From assembly GCA_024401695.1 (NCBI GenBank), contig JAKSKN010000004.1:62001-126000 (forward strand): a stretch of 64,000 bases of DNA, in the 5' to 3' direction. Below the pieces are notes generated by a model. That model worked only from the letters and a program-made list of their open reading frames with translations. It did no database searches and had not been told where the DNA came from. The position numbers and the translations under genes were made by a program. Each line of letters begins with the position of its first letter. Within the stretch, counting starts at the first letter, position 1. Shown here in pieces: positions 32,156 to 42,600 of this stretch. The DNA is from Bacteroidales bacterium (lineage in GTDB: Bacteria; Bacteroidota; Bacteroidia; Bacteroidales; UBA932).

Positions 32156-32838
32156 CAGACAAGTGTACATGCTGCAGCTCTTTTTCTGAATGGTGCAGGT
32201 GTGTCGACGGTGTCGAGCCGTCCCTGCATTCCATAAAGAGGATATTCACGCTTTTGGTGCAGTACCTGTTTTCAGACAAGGACAGGCTGTCCGGTTTGAG
32301 CGAGGCGCTGGCATGCAGGACGTACAGCAGCGACAAGTCCGAGACCGGACTAAACATAGCGCCTGCAACGGTCATAGATCCAGGCGGTACGGAGGTTGTG
32401 CCGGCCATACTCATACAGGCGTCCAACGATGGTGTTAAATTCGAGAAGATAGCAATGGACCCGTCTGTGCACGAGTCTCCGGACTATGCGTCCAACACCG
32501 AGGTGTGGAAATGCGACGTTGTGCTACAGTTCAGATGCCTGGACAGGAACGGTGACGTATCTGGAATGATGGCTGACGCCCTTATGCTTTTTCTCACGTC
32601 TTTGCGCCGGGGATTGCTCGGAAGGGTGCCTTGGCTGAAAGAATATGTGCCAGTGGAAATAACGGAGCCGAAGCTAATTAAAAGCGAGATCGACGACACC
32701 AGCTCCGACAAGTGGTACGAATCCATTGTCGCAGTTCAAATAACATACATCTACAGCGTGTTCGTAGCTACGGAATCCAAGCGTTTGAAGGACTTCTCGC
32801 TGTATCCGGAAGGAGAGCCCGGAAACAATCGCTCTTGA
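32137..32838 (+). CDS. Probable tail terminator/completion protein
   Basis: 233 aa. The N-terminus carries a Cys cluster (CTCCSSFSEWCRC, residues 10-22) of possible metal-binding type. The following domain has alternating strands and helices (WKCDVVLQFRCLDRNGD, VAVQITYIYSVFV) reminiscent of tail terminator proteins that cap the tube. It lies immediately upstream of the sheath and tube genes, the usual place for such a gene. The 19-nt overlap with the preceding gene suggests translational coupling. Its stop codon overlaps the -35 box of P8. Confidence 0.6.
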   Translation: MAGDKVTDKCTCCSSFSEWCRCVDGVEPSLHSIKRIFTLLVQYLFSDKDRLSGLSEALACRTYSSDKSETGLNIAPATVIDPGGTEVVPAILIQASNDGVKFEKIAMDPSVHESPDYASNTEVWKCDVVLQFRCLDRNGDVSGMMADALMLFLTSLRRGLLGRVPWLKEYVPVEITEPKLIKSEIDDTSSDKWYESIVAVQITYIYSVFVATESKRLKDFSLYPEGEPGNNRS

Positions 32839-32863
32839 CACTAACTAATAAATAAAAGACAAT
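32835..32863 (+). promoter_or_regulatory. Promoter P8, TTGACA-17-GACAAT, leaderless, of the sheath gene
   Basis: TTGACA (32835-32840) overlaps the preceding stop codon. GACAAT lies at 32858-32863 after a 17-nt spacer. ACAGAC (6 nt) then leads directly to the ATG at 32870, so the sheath mRNA would begin at its start codon. Confidence 0.72.
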
Positions 32864-32869
32864 ACAGAC

Positions 32870-35377
32870 ATGGCTAATAATTACATTAGGCCGCTTCTTG
32901 CGGTTTACCAGCAGCTGGAGATAACTCTTGCGGCTACAGGCGACCATTTGCATGCCTGCGTTATAGGTCCTAACTACAACCTGTACCGCTATGGTATCGA
33001 ACCTGTGGCACCGCATAAGTTCAAATCTTCAGGAGACGTCATAGCGTTCGACTATGACAAGGAGGAAATCAACGACTATGTGGTTGACACCGCTACGGTT
33101 AATGTGTACGCCGAGGGTCTCGAGGCGTCGTTGGCAACGGTTGCCAGCGGCTTCACAGTGGACCCGGACGACATAATGACTGTCAGGCTCGTGCAGCCGG
33201 ATGGCTCTTCCAAGAAGAACTGCCTCTACATAAACGGTGAAGCAGACGAGGACCACCAGTTGCTGGAGTCCTTGAGCGGCCTCGGCACAGAGGTTGGCGA
33301 CATTGTGTATGTCAAGGCTGCGGCTGATGGAGGCAGCAGGCGCAGGATCGTGATAGGTCTCGCCGGAGAGGCCGTTCCGTCATCTGCCCATATAGGCTCG
33401 CTGCTCAAGGGAAATACCGACACCACTGCAACTGCGTCGGATGTGATCCTGGAGGGAGAGGACGGGGACAGGAACGTGAGCGGTTTGTACACTGGAGACA
33501 AGTCCACCACGGTGTACGTGGCTATTACCGCCGTGAACAGCGCTGCCAAGACTGTCGACCTGTCTGTGTACGACGCTGCAGGCGTCGTGACCAGGAAGAG
33601 CGTCGCAGGCGTGTCGTACGACGGAAACGATGCAGATCCGGAGTACACCGACCTTGGCAACGGCCTTCACCTTGCGTTCAAGGCGTCTGCCGCCAGCAAG
33701 ATATTCTCGGTTGGCGACGTCATCACCATAGGTGCCGTGCCTCGGTCGGCTTCCAACAAGTATTACGACGGCGTGGTGCTGTCTGCCGCTCCAGTGGAGG
33801 TTGGCCAGTGGACCACCTACAAGACCACCGCTCTGTCCTCTGTCGAATTCCGCAAGGAATACTACGGCGATGTCGACCGCAGCGAGGGAGGCAGCGAGAC
33901 TTGGACCATAGAGACCGACGAGACCACCGGAGAGCCGTATGTGAGCGTCAAGCCCGGCATGAGTGTGAACATCCCTGGAAGGACAGCCTCGGCACAGTTT
34001 GCGGACAATACGGGTAACCTGTATGTAAGCTTCCGCGTACTGGTGCAGGCCGATCCCAACGAGGATATGTTCGCCATCGACAACGAGGACGACATCAAGG
34101 ACTACTTCGGTACCATCTCGCAGGAGAACGAGCTGGCATACGCTGCATACTGGTGCCTCAAGGGTGCACAGGGCCGCCGCATATACGCCATACGTACGCG
34201 CGGTACCGACGTTGAGTCGTTCCACTCCGCGATAGAGAAGACGGAGACCACCACGCTTACATACGCCGTGGCCGTCATCTCAAACGACCCGGAGGTCATA
34301 GCCGACATCGTGGCGTTCAACGACAAGCTCTCGCAGCCCGAGGTGAAGCGCTGGAGGCGTACGCTTTGCGGCGTGGACACTCCGGGCGAGTACACCATCG
34401 CAGAGAAGGACAACAACAACAACTACCTTACCGCACAGCTCGGTGCGTACGGCACCAGGCAGGGAGAGACGGCCAACGTGTTGTTGCAGGTTACAGAGGA
34501 CCTTGACTTCGATCTCACCAACGTGAGGGTGAACGGCGCTGTAACGTCTATCAAGGCTGGCGACAAGGTCAAGTTCACCTCTACCGGCCTGGAGTACACT
34601 GTGAAGACGGTCCTGTCTCCGAAGGAACTCATCCTGGTGGCAGGCCCGGAGACTCCTGTGTCTGTGCCTGAACTGGTGACCTTCATCAAGGCCGACACCG
34701 CAGTCAACAACGTGGATTACGTTGGTGCACTCGCCAAGGCGTTCAACAGCCGCCGAGTGACTGTAGTGTGGTGTGACGGCGGCGTGCTTGTCGGAAGCAC
34801 CGATGTGGTGGAGAACAAGTTCATAGCTGCCGAGGTTGCGGGTATATCTTCAGCAGTGGTGCCGCAGGCCGGTATCACAAGGACGGAGGTGCAGTCTGTG
34901 ACCAACGCTGTGAAGATGTACACCAAGTACCGTCAGGACCAGCTGGACGACATCGCCTCCAACGGTGTGATGATAATCACGCAGGACAGCAAGGACGCTC
35001 CTTGCTACATCAGGCACCAGCTCACTACCGAGATGGACAAGGGTTCCCTCTATTACGAGGAGTCGCCTACGCGCAACCTTGACAACATCTCGTACGCGAT
35101 GGTGGACATCCTTGAAGGGTTCATAGGCAAGGCCAACGTGACTCCGAGCGCGCTGACCGCCATCAAGGTGGCTGTCATAAGCAAGCTCAACGAGTTCACG
35201 CAGGACAGCCCCGACCCGATGATAGGGCCTTCCCTCATCGAATGGAGCGACCTCGAGGTGTTCCAGGATCCGAAGTTCATGGATCGTGTGATCATCAAGG
35301 TGAAGCTGTACCTGCCGCTTCCTCTTAACGGCATAAGGCTGTACGAGATGGCTTATGCGGCTACTGTAACAATCTAA
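32870..35377 (+). CDS. Tail sheath protein
   Basis: 835 aa. The C-terminal about 120 residues are typical of contractile sheath proteins: a helical region, then LTAIKVAVISKLNEF, a DP-rich loop, and a closing strand set (VIIKVKLYLPLPLNGIRLYEMAYAATVTI) that exchanges strands between neighbours. The N-terminal and middle parts are beta-rich insert domains, making it longer than the T4 sheath (about 660 aa). Codons are moderately biased, as for an abundant protein. The tube gene follows after 13 nt, the normal order. Leaderless promoter P8 drives it. Confidence 0.88.
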   Translation: MANNYIRPLLAVYQQLEITLAATGDHLHACVIGPNYNLYRYGIEPVAPHKFKSSGDVIAFDYDKEEINDYVVDTATVNVYAEGLEASLATVASGFTVDPDDIMTVRLVQPDGSSKKNCLYINGEADEDHQLLESLSGLGTEVGDIVYVKAAADGGSRRRIVIGLAGEAVPSSAHIGSLLKGNTDTTATASDVILEGEDGDRNVSGLYTGDKSTTVYVAITAVNSAAKTVDLSVYDAAGVVTRKSVAGVSYDGNDADPEYTDLGNGLHLAFKASAASKIFSVGDVITIGAVPRSASNKYYDGVVLSAAPVEVGQWTTYKTTALSSVEFRKEYYGDVDRSEGGSETWTIETDETTGEPYVSVKPGMSVNIPGRTASAQFADNTGNLYVSFRVLVQADPNEDMFAIDNEDDIKDYFGTISQENELAYAAYWCLKGAQGRRIYAIRTRGTDVESFHSAIEKTETTTLTYAVAVISNDPEVIADIVAFNDKLSQPEVKRWRRTLCGVDTPGEYTIAEKDNNNNYLTAQLGAYGTRQGETANVLLQVTEDLDFDLTNVRVNGAVTSIKAGDKVKFTSTGLEYTVKTVLSPKELILVAGPETPVSVPELVTFIKADTAVNNVDYVGALAKAFNSRRVTVVWCDGGVLVGSTDVVENKFIAAEVAGISSAVVPQAGITRTEVQSVTNAVKMYTKYRQDQLDDIASNGVMIITQDSKDAPCYIRHQLTTEMDKGSLYYEESPTRNLDNISYAMVDILEGFIGKANVTPSALTAIKVAVISKLNEFTQDSPDPMIGPSLIEWSDLEVFQDPKFMDRVIIKVKLYLPLPLNGIRLYEMAYAATVTI

Positions 35378-35390
35378 CTAATATACTCAA

Positions 35391-35825
35391 ATGGCTGAAT
35401 ATTTCGGATATACCAAGGAAGTCAAGGGCCCTGAGCATGTGGGTGTAACGTCCGCCGTGCTCGTCAAGGTGGATGGCGGCGACGTCAAGCTTGCACAGTC
35501 GTGCAATATCAAGTACGGCAGGCAGGTCACACCGCATTTCGAGCTGGGTAGCGACAACGTGTACCTTACCGTCGGTTCTGCCAGCGGTACGGTCGACATC
35601 AGCAGGATCATAGGTGTAACCAAGGCGCTGGAGCCGTACAAGGGTAAGAACCCGTGCAAGAAGCAGACGATCTCTGTGGCACGAGGCTCGTCGCAGTGCG
35701 GACTGGACATTGGCACCATCACCATGGAAGGCCTGCTTACCGAGGTCGGCGTGAATATAGACGTTGGCCAGTTCACTGTGACCGACAACGCGCAGTACAC
35801 CATCGGTAGCCTTGACATCAACTGA
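35391..35825 (+). CDS. Tail tube protein
   Basis: 144 aa, mostly beta strands, the size of tube proteins of contractile phages (about 140-165 aa). It follows the sheath gene and has the strand-loop pattern of the tube fold (SAVLVKVDGGDVKLAQSCNIKYG, LTVGSASGTVDISRIIG, TITMEGLLTEVGVNIDVGQFTV). Codon choice is biased like that of other abundant proteins. It probably forms the inner tube around the tape measure. Promoter P9 and a terminator hairpin follow directly. Confidence 0.82.
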   Translation: MAEYFGYTKEVKGPEHVGVTSAVLVKVDGGDVKLAQSCNIKYGRQVTPHFELGSDNVYLTVGSASGTVDISRIIGVTKALEPYKGKNPCKKQTISVARGSSQCGLDIGTITMEGLLTEVGVNIDVGQFTVTDNAQYTIGSLDIN

Positions 35826-35831
35826 TTTCAG

Positions 35832-35860
35832 TTGACATACAACGGAAAATGGTTCATAAT
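35832..35860 (+). promoter_or_regulatory. Promoter P9, TTGACA-17-CATAAT
   Basis: TTGACA (35832-35837) and CATAAT (35855-35860) have 17 nt between them. The last three bases of the -10 box are also the start of the following terminator stem. The ATG used (35888) is 27 nt downstream. Confidence 0.72.
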
Positions 35861-35887
35861 CCGGGGAGAGATCCCCGGATTATTTTT
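35858..35887 (+). terminator. Terminator hairpin overlapping promoter P9
   Basis: AATCCGGGGA (35858-35867) and TCCCCGGATT (35872-35881) are a perfect 10-bp stem with a GAGA tetraloop, followed by ATTTTT. It can stop the sheath/tube transcript. RNA starting from P9 (expected near 35867) would lack most of the left arm and so escape termination. Confidence 0.85.
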
Positions 35888-38497
35888 ATGTCCACGCCTA
35901 TAGTTTACAACAAGACAAGACCCAAGCAGGATACATCGCAACAGTCTCTGGTATCGCCGGCAGGGGATTCGCACGCAGACAACACCATGCAGGGCATGAG
36001 CAAGGCCCTTCTAAAGAACGGCGTGTACGAGGGTACTGTTACTGCGTGCGACATGTCTGCCAGGACATTGAACGTGAAGGTGCATAACGTGACTGTTAAA
36101 AATTGCGCCTACATGCCGCTCATGTTCGCGTCGTTCCTTGGCACCACCATAAACGCGTTTCCTCCTACGGGTGCAAGGGTGCTTGTAATGTACGCGTCCG
36201 GCAGCGCCTACGTTATAGGTTCAAAGTCTGTCACCGAGGAAAAGCTTGGAGTGTTCAAGGGAAGGGTTTGCGGAGATCCCTCCAAGGAGGAGTGCGCGGC
36301 CAGCAACAAGGCGTTCAACAAGAAGAGGAGCAAGGGAAAGACGCCAGTCAACAACGTGCCGTTCCCGCAGGGCGACATGTATCCCGGCGAGGCTGAGATA
36401 TCCGACAATATGGGCACCGCTGTTCGCGTGTTGTACGGCTTGGCCCAGCTGACCTCCGGAGACCTGGCCAAGGTGGAGGCGTGCCTGTACAATGCGATGG
36501 TGCGTATAGTGGACAGCTACTTCGTACACCACTCTTGCGGCGGCGACCACCTGATATGGTCGAACGGCGGGTGTAACGAGGAGTCTCACTTTACAAGCCA
36601 CCAGTTCGAGGCGGACGGCAAGAAGGAGGAGAGCGGCACGCTGACTTCCAAGGGAGAGCACGACGCCTACAAGACCAAGGACCAGGTAAAGGACAGGTAC
36701 GGCGAGACAGGCCGTTGGAGGAAGTCTACATACATAGGGTTCCTCGGCGATATGATACACACCTTTGTGACGCAGCCGACAGACGTTATAAGCAACACGA
36801 TGGAGGGTGCAGCCAGGTCCGGTCTGTTCAGGTCGTGGGTTGGTTCCGACGGAACACTGATGATACAGGCGGCCGGAGGTGTCCACGTGGAGGTCACTCC
36901 TAAGATAGTCGTCCCAACCATGCTGAAGGCGTGGAACGATCCTGAGCTGGACCACGAGAAGCTGATGGAGGACCTGGACGACAAGTACATAAAGCTTTGG
37001 GGCAACGGTCCTGACTGGAAGGACTTGCGTGTGTCGTGCTGGCAGATGGGAGCGTACCTCAGGTACATAACCCTTTGGCACTCGCTGGCCAGGTTCAGGC
37101 AGATGGAGAACGGCAAGTTGTGCAAGGTTCCCAAGGTCACCGAGGCAAAGGCGGCCGAGGTGACGGCAAAGGAACAGGACAGGGAGAAGGCCAATCCCAA
37201 CGGAAAGCATCCGTACCTTGCCGAGTCCAGCTTCAGCATAGACCCTGCCGGCTCCATAACAATGCAGTCCAACGGTCTTGCCTCCGTGGTGCTCGACAAC
37301 GGCAACGTGCAGATAGCGGCAGTCGGCAACATAGAGTTGAAGGCCGGCAACACCGTGGTCATAGAGGGCAAGTACAATGTGTTTCACAGCCTCCTGGACA
37401 CCGAGATAGTGAGCCTTGCAGGCAAGATTACACAGCGCGCCGTAAAGGCGTTCAAGATACTGTGTGACAAGGGCAGGCTGTGGCTGAAGAGCTGCGCCCC
37501 AAAGGTACGCGACGGAGAGCAGCCTCCGGCCGACAGCGACGAGGTGCCGGACGACAAGAACAAGAGGGAGTTGAACAAGTATGCCATAGTTCTTGACGCC
37601 AGCGAGGGAGATATTATGACGGTGTCCGGAGGGGATATAGATTTGGTGGCCGGAGACGGTGCCGCTTCAGGCGACTATGGTTGCATAGGCTTGGACGGTG
37701 ACAGGTTAAAGGCGAGTTTCGATGATGTCGCGCTTCGCATGGACAGTATGTCTATAGCCGGTACGAGTTGTATATCCAAGTTCTCCACACACCTGGATTA
37801 TTCGGACATTGTGGCTGGAAACACGTTCGCGCTGGGGAACGGCCTGGCGTTGTTCAACAATGTCGTGGAAGCCAAGGGAGTTAGCGTCACAGGATCGTTT
37901 ATATCGGCGTCTTCCACCAACGTGAGCAAGAACAAGGACTTCAAGGACGATTTTAAGGAGCATGTCGAGGATCATATATCGTCTTACACCGAAGACGAAG
38001 AGATAAAGGGCTTGATAGACGAGGCCGATTCGAGGTTCTCCAAGGCGTCGTCCGAAGACAGGAAATGGGTGGAGTGGAAAGGCGTAGATTCGGTTAAAAA
38101 AGAGTTCACAGATCCTAAAGAGGGTGCTGAATGGGAGTTCAGGGAATGGGAGCTGCCTTCGGATGTGGAGAAGTGGAGCAGCCTGAAGCGGCCGTTTTTG
38201 CGTTATAAGGATATAAAGCAGCAGGAGTACAAGTCTATGATGTACGGGTCAGACTCCATGAGGCGTGTCAACCAGTCCATCCTCCCGTGGCCGGGCCAGT
38301 CTGCCCAGCAGTGGTCTGCAGAACAGGTGCTGGAGAAGTACAAGCTTGGAAAGGTCGACGTGGACTTCGACGCCGATCCGAGCAGTTTCGGTACCGGAGC
38401 CATGAAGCCAGGTGACTACAAGATGTATTTTGCCGGCAAGGATGATGCCGACAAGGACTACTTGAAGATGATTCAGGATGACAACAAGTCAAAATAA
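35888..38497 (+). CDS. Baseplate spike/hub protein (gp5/gpV type)
   Basis: 869 aa from ATG 35888. An in-frame ATG at 35849 is rejected because it would translate the terminator hairpin. Residues about 45-105 form an OB-fold-like domain (GVYEGTVTACDMSARTLNVKV, GARVLVMYASGSAYVIG), as in tail spike proteins. The middle has repeated short strands (SFSIDPAGSITMQSNGLASVVLDNGNVQIAAVGNIELKAGN in pieces) typical of the spike beta-helix, with acidic insertions. A His/Cys-containing segment (FVHHSCGGDH, GGCNEESHF) may bind metal. The C-terminal about 200 residues are acidic and of unknown fold. Located after the tube gene, it would pierce the host envelope. Confidence 0.72.
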   Translation: MSTPIVYNKTRPKQDTSQQSLVSPAGDSHADNTMQGMSKALLKNGVYEGTVTACDMSARTLNVKVHNVTVKNCAYMPLMFASFLGTTINAFPPTGARVLVMYASGSAYVIGSKSVTEEKLGVFKGRVCGDPSKEECAASNKAFNKKRSKGKTPVNNVPFPQGDMYPGEAEISDNMGTAVRVLYGLAQLTSGDLAKVEACLYNAMVRIVDSYFVHHSCGGDHLIWSNGGCNEESHFTSHQFEADGKKEESGTLTSKGEHDAYKTKDQVKDRYGETGRWRKSTYIGFLGDMIHTFVTQPTDVISNTMEGAARSGLFRSWVGSDGTLMIQAAGGVHVEVTPKIVVPTMLKAWNDPELDHEKLMEDLDDKYIKLWGNGPDWKDLRVSCWQMGAYLRYITLWHSLARFRQMENGKLCKVPKVTEAKAAEVTAKEQDREKANPNGKHPYLAESSFSIDPAGSITMQSNGLASVVLDNGNVQIAAVGNIELKAGNTVVIEGKYNVFHSLLDTEIVSLAGKITQRAVKAFKILCDKGRLWLKSCAPKVRDGEQPPADSDEVPDDKNKRELNKYAIVLDASEGDIMTVSGGDIDLVAGDGAASGDYGCIGLDGDRLKASFDDVALRMDSMSIAGTSCISKFSTHLDYSDIVAGNTFALGNGLALFNNVVEAKGVSVTGSFISASSTNVSKNKDFKDDFKEHVEDHISSYTEDEEIKGLIDEADSRFSKASSEDRKWVEWKGVDSVKKEFTDPKEGAEWEFREWELPSDVEKWSSLKRPFLRYKDIKQQEYKSMMYGSDSMRRVNQSILPWPGQSAQQWSAEQVLEKYKLGKVDVDFDADPSSFGTGAMKPGDYKMYFAGKDDADKDYLKMIQDDNKSK

Positions 38498-38502
38498 CTT
38501 TT

Positions 38503-39252
38503 ATGACAGATAATAAAAACAACGAAGAGGAGCTTCCTATCGAGGAGGCTGGAGAGGTGACTATCACTGCGGAGGAGGTCAAGGCCGCCATAGAAGGCGT
38601 GGAGGCGCTGGAAGAAAAGCAGGAGAAGAGCGCGGACGCCAAGCTGGCCGATATGGGAGCCGTGGTCGAGGGTAGCGTGGACAAGGGAGCCGCCAGGGTT
38701 TCCCTCATGTCAGACACGTCGTTCGACTCGGATACGTCAGCAGATATCATATCCGAGCTTGACGTTACGGTCAGGGCGTCTCAGATTCCAATAACCGAAT
38801 ACGACAAGATAGCGTATTTGAAGGCAGTGCTGCAGGATGTGAACTTCGAGCTGGACATCCCGGTTGCCGCCGGAAAGGTGGTGGTCACGTTCCGCTCGTT
38901 GAGCGCGTACGAGACCGACCTTATACCGGCTGCCATGGCCATATACGCGGAGGACCATCCCGACACCATGACTATACTTCTGGCCGCGTTCAGGCAGCAG
39001 TGCCACCTTGCGATGGCCATGACGGCATTCAACGGCAAGCCCAGGGACTTTGCGTCATACAGGCCAGGAGAGCACACCATAGAGGAGGACGCAAGGGACC
39101 TGTTCGAGAAGAGCCTGAACATAGTGTCGTTCGCAGGTCCTAAGTTCTCTCTTTGCGTGGCTGCCGCAGAGGTGTTTGTACACAAGGTGACCAGGCTTGG
39201 AGAGGCTGCCTTGAACAAGGATTTTTGGGAACCCGCCTCTGCCGCCTTGTAA
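38503..39252 (+). CDS. Putative tail assembly chaperone (G-like)
   Basis: 249 aa. The N-terminus is acidic and disordered, and the rest helical (YETDLIPAAMAIYAEDHPDT, LAAFRQQCHLAMAMTAFNGKPRDF). It lies directly before a short overlapping gene and the tape measure, the position and size of the tail assembly chaperone in most long-tailed phages. The final TAA overlaps the next ATG (TAATG). The -1 frame is open from at least 39153, so a frameshift fusion is possible, though no canonical slippery heptamer is seen. Confidence 0.6.
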   Translation: MTDNKNNEEELPIEEAGEVTITAEEVKAAIEGVEALEEKQEKSADAKLADMGAVVEGSVDKGAARVSLMSDTSFDSDTSADIISELDVTVRASQIPITEYDKIAYLKAVLQDVNFELDIPVAAGKVVVTFRSLSAYETDLIPAAMAIYAEDHPDTMTILLAAFRQQCHLAMAMTAFNGKPRDFASYRPGEHTIEEDARDLFEKSLNIVSFAGPKFSLCVAAAEVFVHKVTRLGEAALNKDFWEPASAAL

Positions 39253-39644
39253 TGGTGGCATGGAGGCGGGGTCTCTTGAAAGAGGGTTACCCCAACGGCC
39301 TGCGCTCCTACATCAGGGAGCGCATGGTGCTGGATATGGTCAACGACGAGCTGGAGGCCGAGTCGTTCAGCGAGGTGTCGTTGAATATGTCTGCATTGCT
39401 GTCCACGCATTCTGCAGGCAAACCTATGAAGGGCCTGTACGACGATATATATTCTAGGATAAGGCACTCAAGGGCCAAGTCGGAATACAAGCCCGGCAAG
39501 TTCAGGACAAAGGACGAGGAATTGAGGGACATGGTGTCCGGCGCATCCAAGGTATACGAATCTATGCTCAAGGGAGGCACCATCGAAATGTTTGACAAGA
39601 AGGTCACTGCGATACATAATAGGTTAGAGCGAGAAAAGAGCTGA
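39252..39644 (+). CDS. Putative tail assembly chaperone partner (T-like)
   Basis: 130 aa from ATG 39252, overlapping the preceding stop as TAATG and the tape measure start as TGATG. An in-frame open stretch continues upstream to 39153 within the previous gene. The protein is helical and basic (YIRERMVLDMVNDELEAESF, EYKPGKFRTKDEELRDMVSG). Two short coupled genes before the tape measure are the hallmark of the G/GT pair. It could be made separately by reinitiation or as a -1 frameshift extension. Confidence 0.6.
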   Translation: MVAWRRGLLKEGYPNGLRSYIRERMVLDMVNDELEAESFSEVSLNMSALLSTHSAGKPMKGLYDDIYSRIRHSRAKSEYKPGKFRTKDEELRDMVSGASKVYESMLKGGTIEMFDKKVTAIHNRLEREKS

Positions 39645-42600
39645 TGGATACAGATTCCAACAATAGGAGCTATTTCGAGGCACTGCGTCAGCAGTCAGGC
39701 AACAACGATCCGCAGGTGCAGAAGATCGTTCAGCTTCTCACTATGCTCGTGAGGGGGCAGAGCGGAAACAGCAAGATGAGCAGCGAGACGCTCTCCGGAA
39801 TCGTATCTGCAGTGGGTAGTGCGTTGGCAGCCGCAGTGGGAGGAAACCCGAACTTTGCCTCTCAAAGGTATGACACGTTCTATTCGGCGTTAAGGGACTC
39901 CGGGCCAATACACATGTACGGCAGGGCCAACAACGAGTCCGGCAACATGGTGTACTACGGAGCGGCCAACAGGCCGGGCAACGTGACGTCCAACATGGCC
40001 TACTCGCTGACCGGTTACATAAACGACTTTTCCAGCAGGGGAGAGCACGGTATTACCGGTCACGAGCAGCGCAGCATGATGACCGAGCTCATGTCTGCCA
40101 GGATAAGGAAGAACGGCATGCGTTCGTCCCTTATTGATTTCGGCAAGAACGGTACTGCCGCCGAGTTGCAGCGCGCCTACAGCCAGAACGTGGATGTCAT
40201 AGGCGGCGTGGGTACGGCGCAAGGCGACGAGATGCAGGACGTCATACGCGCCAGGAAGCTGATGAACAGGAAGGCTTTCGACGCGCTGGAGGGAAGGATA
40301 GGAAAGGGCGCTCTCGGAGAGTTCGACGCCAACAAGGAATACTGGGCCACAAAGGAGTTCCAGGGTGCCGCCATGGCCGAGGACAGGAAGAAGATAGAGG
40401 CCGATATACTGAAGAACGGTATAAAGGACGACAAGACGGGCAGGACAATAGACGGAAGGGCCGCATCTATGGCCGTCAGGCAGAGCCACGGAGGATTCTC
40501 GTCCAATGTAGCCAATATATCTGACGTCAGCGCGATGGCCGAGGAACTGCGTCCGGCTATGGAGGCCCTGGTGAAGATACAGAAGCAGACGGGCAAGACG
40601 TTCGCTGAGTTGAACGGCTTTGCGTCGCAGCTGCATATGGGCTCCCTCGCCAACGAGAAGGGCCTGTCGTCAATGAAGTCGTTCATGGACAGGATGAACG
40701 AGATCGCCGACAGCACTGGGCGCAATGTTCACGAGGTGTTCGCAGAGGCTCAGAATATATCCGACCAAATGGGTCCGTTGGCGTCCAAGGCTACTGTCGC
40801 CAGGGTGCAGCAGCGTATAGCCCAGTCTGTGAACGATCAGAACACAGCTGGCGAGAACACCGTGTACGGTGTGCAGGCCACGGCGCAGATGGCCGTGCAG
40901 CAGAACAACGCGCTGATGGGCAAGAACAGCGGCAGGGCGCTGCTAAGGTATGCATTGGCCACTACCGGAGTGTCTGGAGAGGCCAGGAAGCAGTACGAGG
41001 ACTTGCTCGGAAAGATGAACAACGCTTCGTCCGACGACGAGATGAAGGAGTACAACAAGCAGGCTAGGAAGCTGCTTGCCGCAAACGGCCTGGATGTAAC
41101 CGACACGGCGCTGGTAAACAACGCAACGCGCACATACGGCGAGGAGGGCGACATAGACCAGCTGTCCGACATGGCACTGAAGCAGAATGCCAGGGACCTG
41201 GCCGGCGGTAGGAAAGGAAGGATGATGACTAAGGCGTTGTTTGGCAACACGTCCAAGTCGTCTGTGAACAAGGCCGCCAAGATACTGTACAACCTGCACG
41301 ATGCCATAGGCTCAGACGACGACGGCTCCAAGTTCAACAAGCTGCGCGAGCTGTCCAAGCAGTTGAAGGGGCTTGGGGCCGACGAAAAGGCTGCCAAGCT
41401 GAAGGCTATAGGAGAGTCTGGGGCGTATTCGGAATACGAGCTGCAGGCTATAAGCGACCTGTCGGATATGAGCGACGAGCAGCTGATGAAGACCCAGAAC
41501 GTGTACGGAACGTACAGCAGGGGTATGAGCCAGCACACGGCCATGAGCAAGTCCGACAGGGCCAAGGCCAAGAAGGCTGCCAGTGACGCTGCTATCAACA
41601 AGCGTATAGACGAGTCTGTGGTCGGGGAAGAGCAGAAGGTGGGCGCACTGGACGCATTCATGAACGGTGCGTTCGGCGACGCGCAACTGTCGGAGTACGA
41701 CACTACGAGGGGCCTTATGGCGCAGGCCGAGGAGCACAGGAACAAGCTGATGGCCGAAGCCCAGTCAGACGACGAGAAGGAGAAGTACAAGAACATGTCC
41801 ATCCCGGAGCTGCTCAACCTGGCCAACAAGGGTCTTAACGTGGGCGGATTCAACGATGAGAACATAAAGCAGTTCAAGGGCGCCATTGAAAACGGCAAGT
41901 TGACCAAGTCGTTTAAGGACACGCTGATGGGGGACGACGCCTTTATGAACAAGGTCGGCGGCAAGGAGAAGTTCGGCAAGATGACCGACGAGGAGATGCT
42001 GAAGGCCTACGAGAGCTTTCACGGTGGAAACATACATTTCGACATGAACACCGGAAACGCCTTGTTCTTCAACAGGGAGGCTGTCGACAAGGCCAATTCC
42101 GTGAAGCAGGCCCTCAGGAGCTCGGAAGCCGGAAAGGCCGCACTCAAGGCATACGGAAACGCGGATACCGCTGCCGAGAATGTCAAGTTCGACCACGAGG
42201 GCAAACTGGCGTTCCTCAATGTGGTGACGGACAACCATGAGCGACAGTTGGAGCGCGGCGAGCACGGCAAGCTGAAGGCGAGGTCTGGTTCTGGCAAGGA
42301 CAAGGGCACCACCGACGCAACACTAGTAAAGAGGTCCATAGATATAAACGAGCTGTTCGGCAAGCACGGAGGTGCGGAAGCGTATGCCAATGGAGGAAAG
42401 GCCGAGATCCTCAGGCGCCTTGGCCTTACTGGAGACGAGGCGAAGGACAAGAACGGCAACAAGATTGACATAGAGAGCTTCTTCACCAAGGGAGACGACG
42501 GTTCGTACACCGGACTGAGCGCATCGGGCGTGGAGTACCTTTCAAAGCAGGCCGCGAAGTTCGACCAGGACCATGCGAAGTCCTCTGTTCCACCAGAGCT

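Noticed and set aside
35849-35887. ATG at 35849 as start of the spike gene
   Set aside because: It would translate the terminator hairpin and lies inside promoter P9. ATG 35888 gives a clean start.
39153-39251. Upstream start for the second chaperone-like gene
   Set aside because: This part lies inside the preceding gene in another frame and has poor codon use (Cys, Gly, Arg rich). The ATG at 39252 overlapping the stop is preferred; the frame is kept only as a possible -1 extension.
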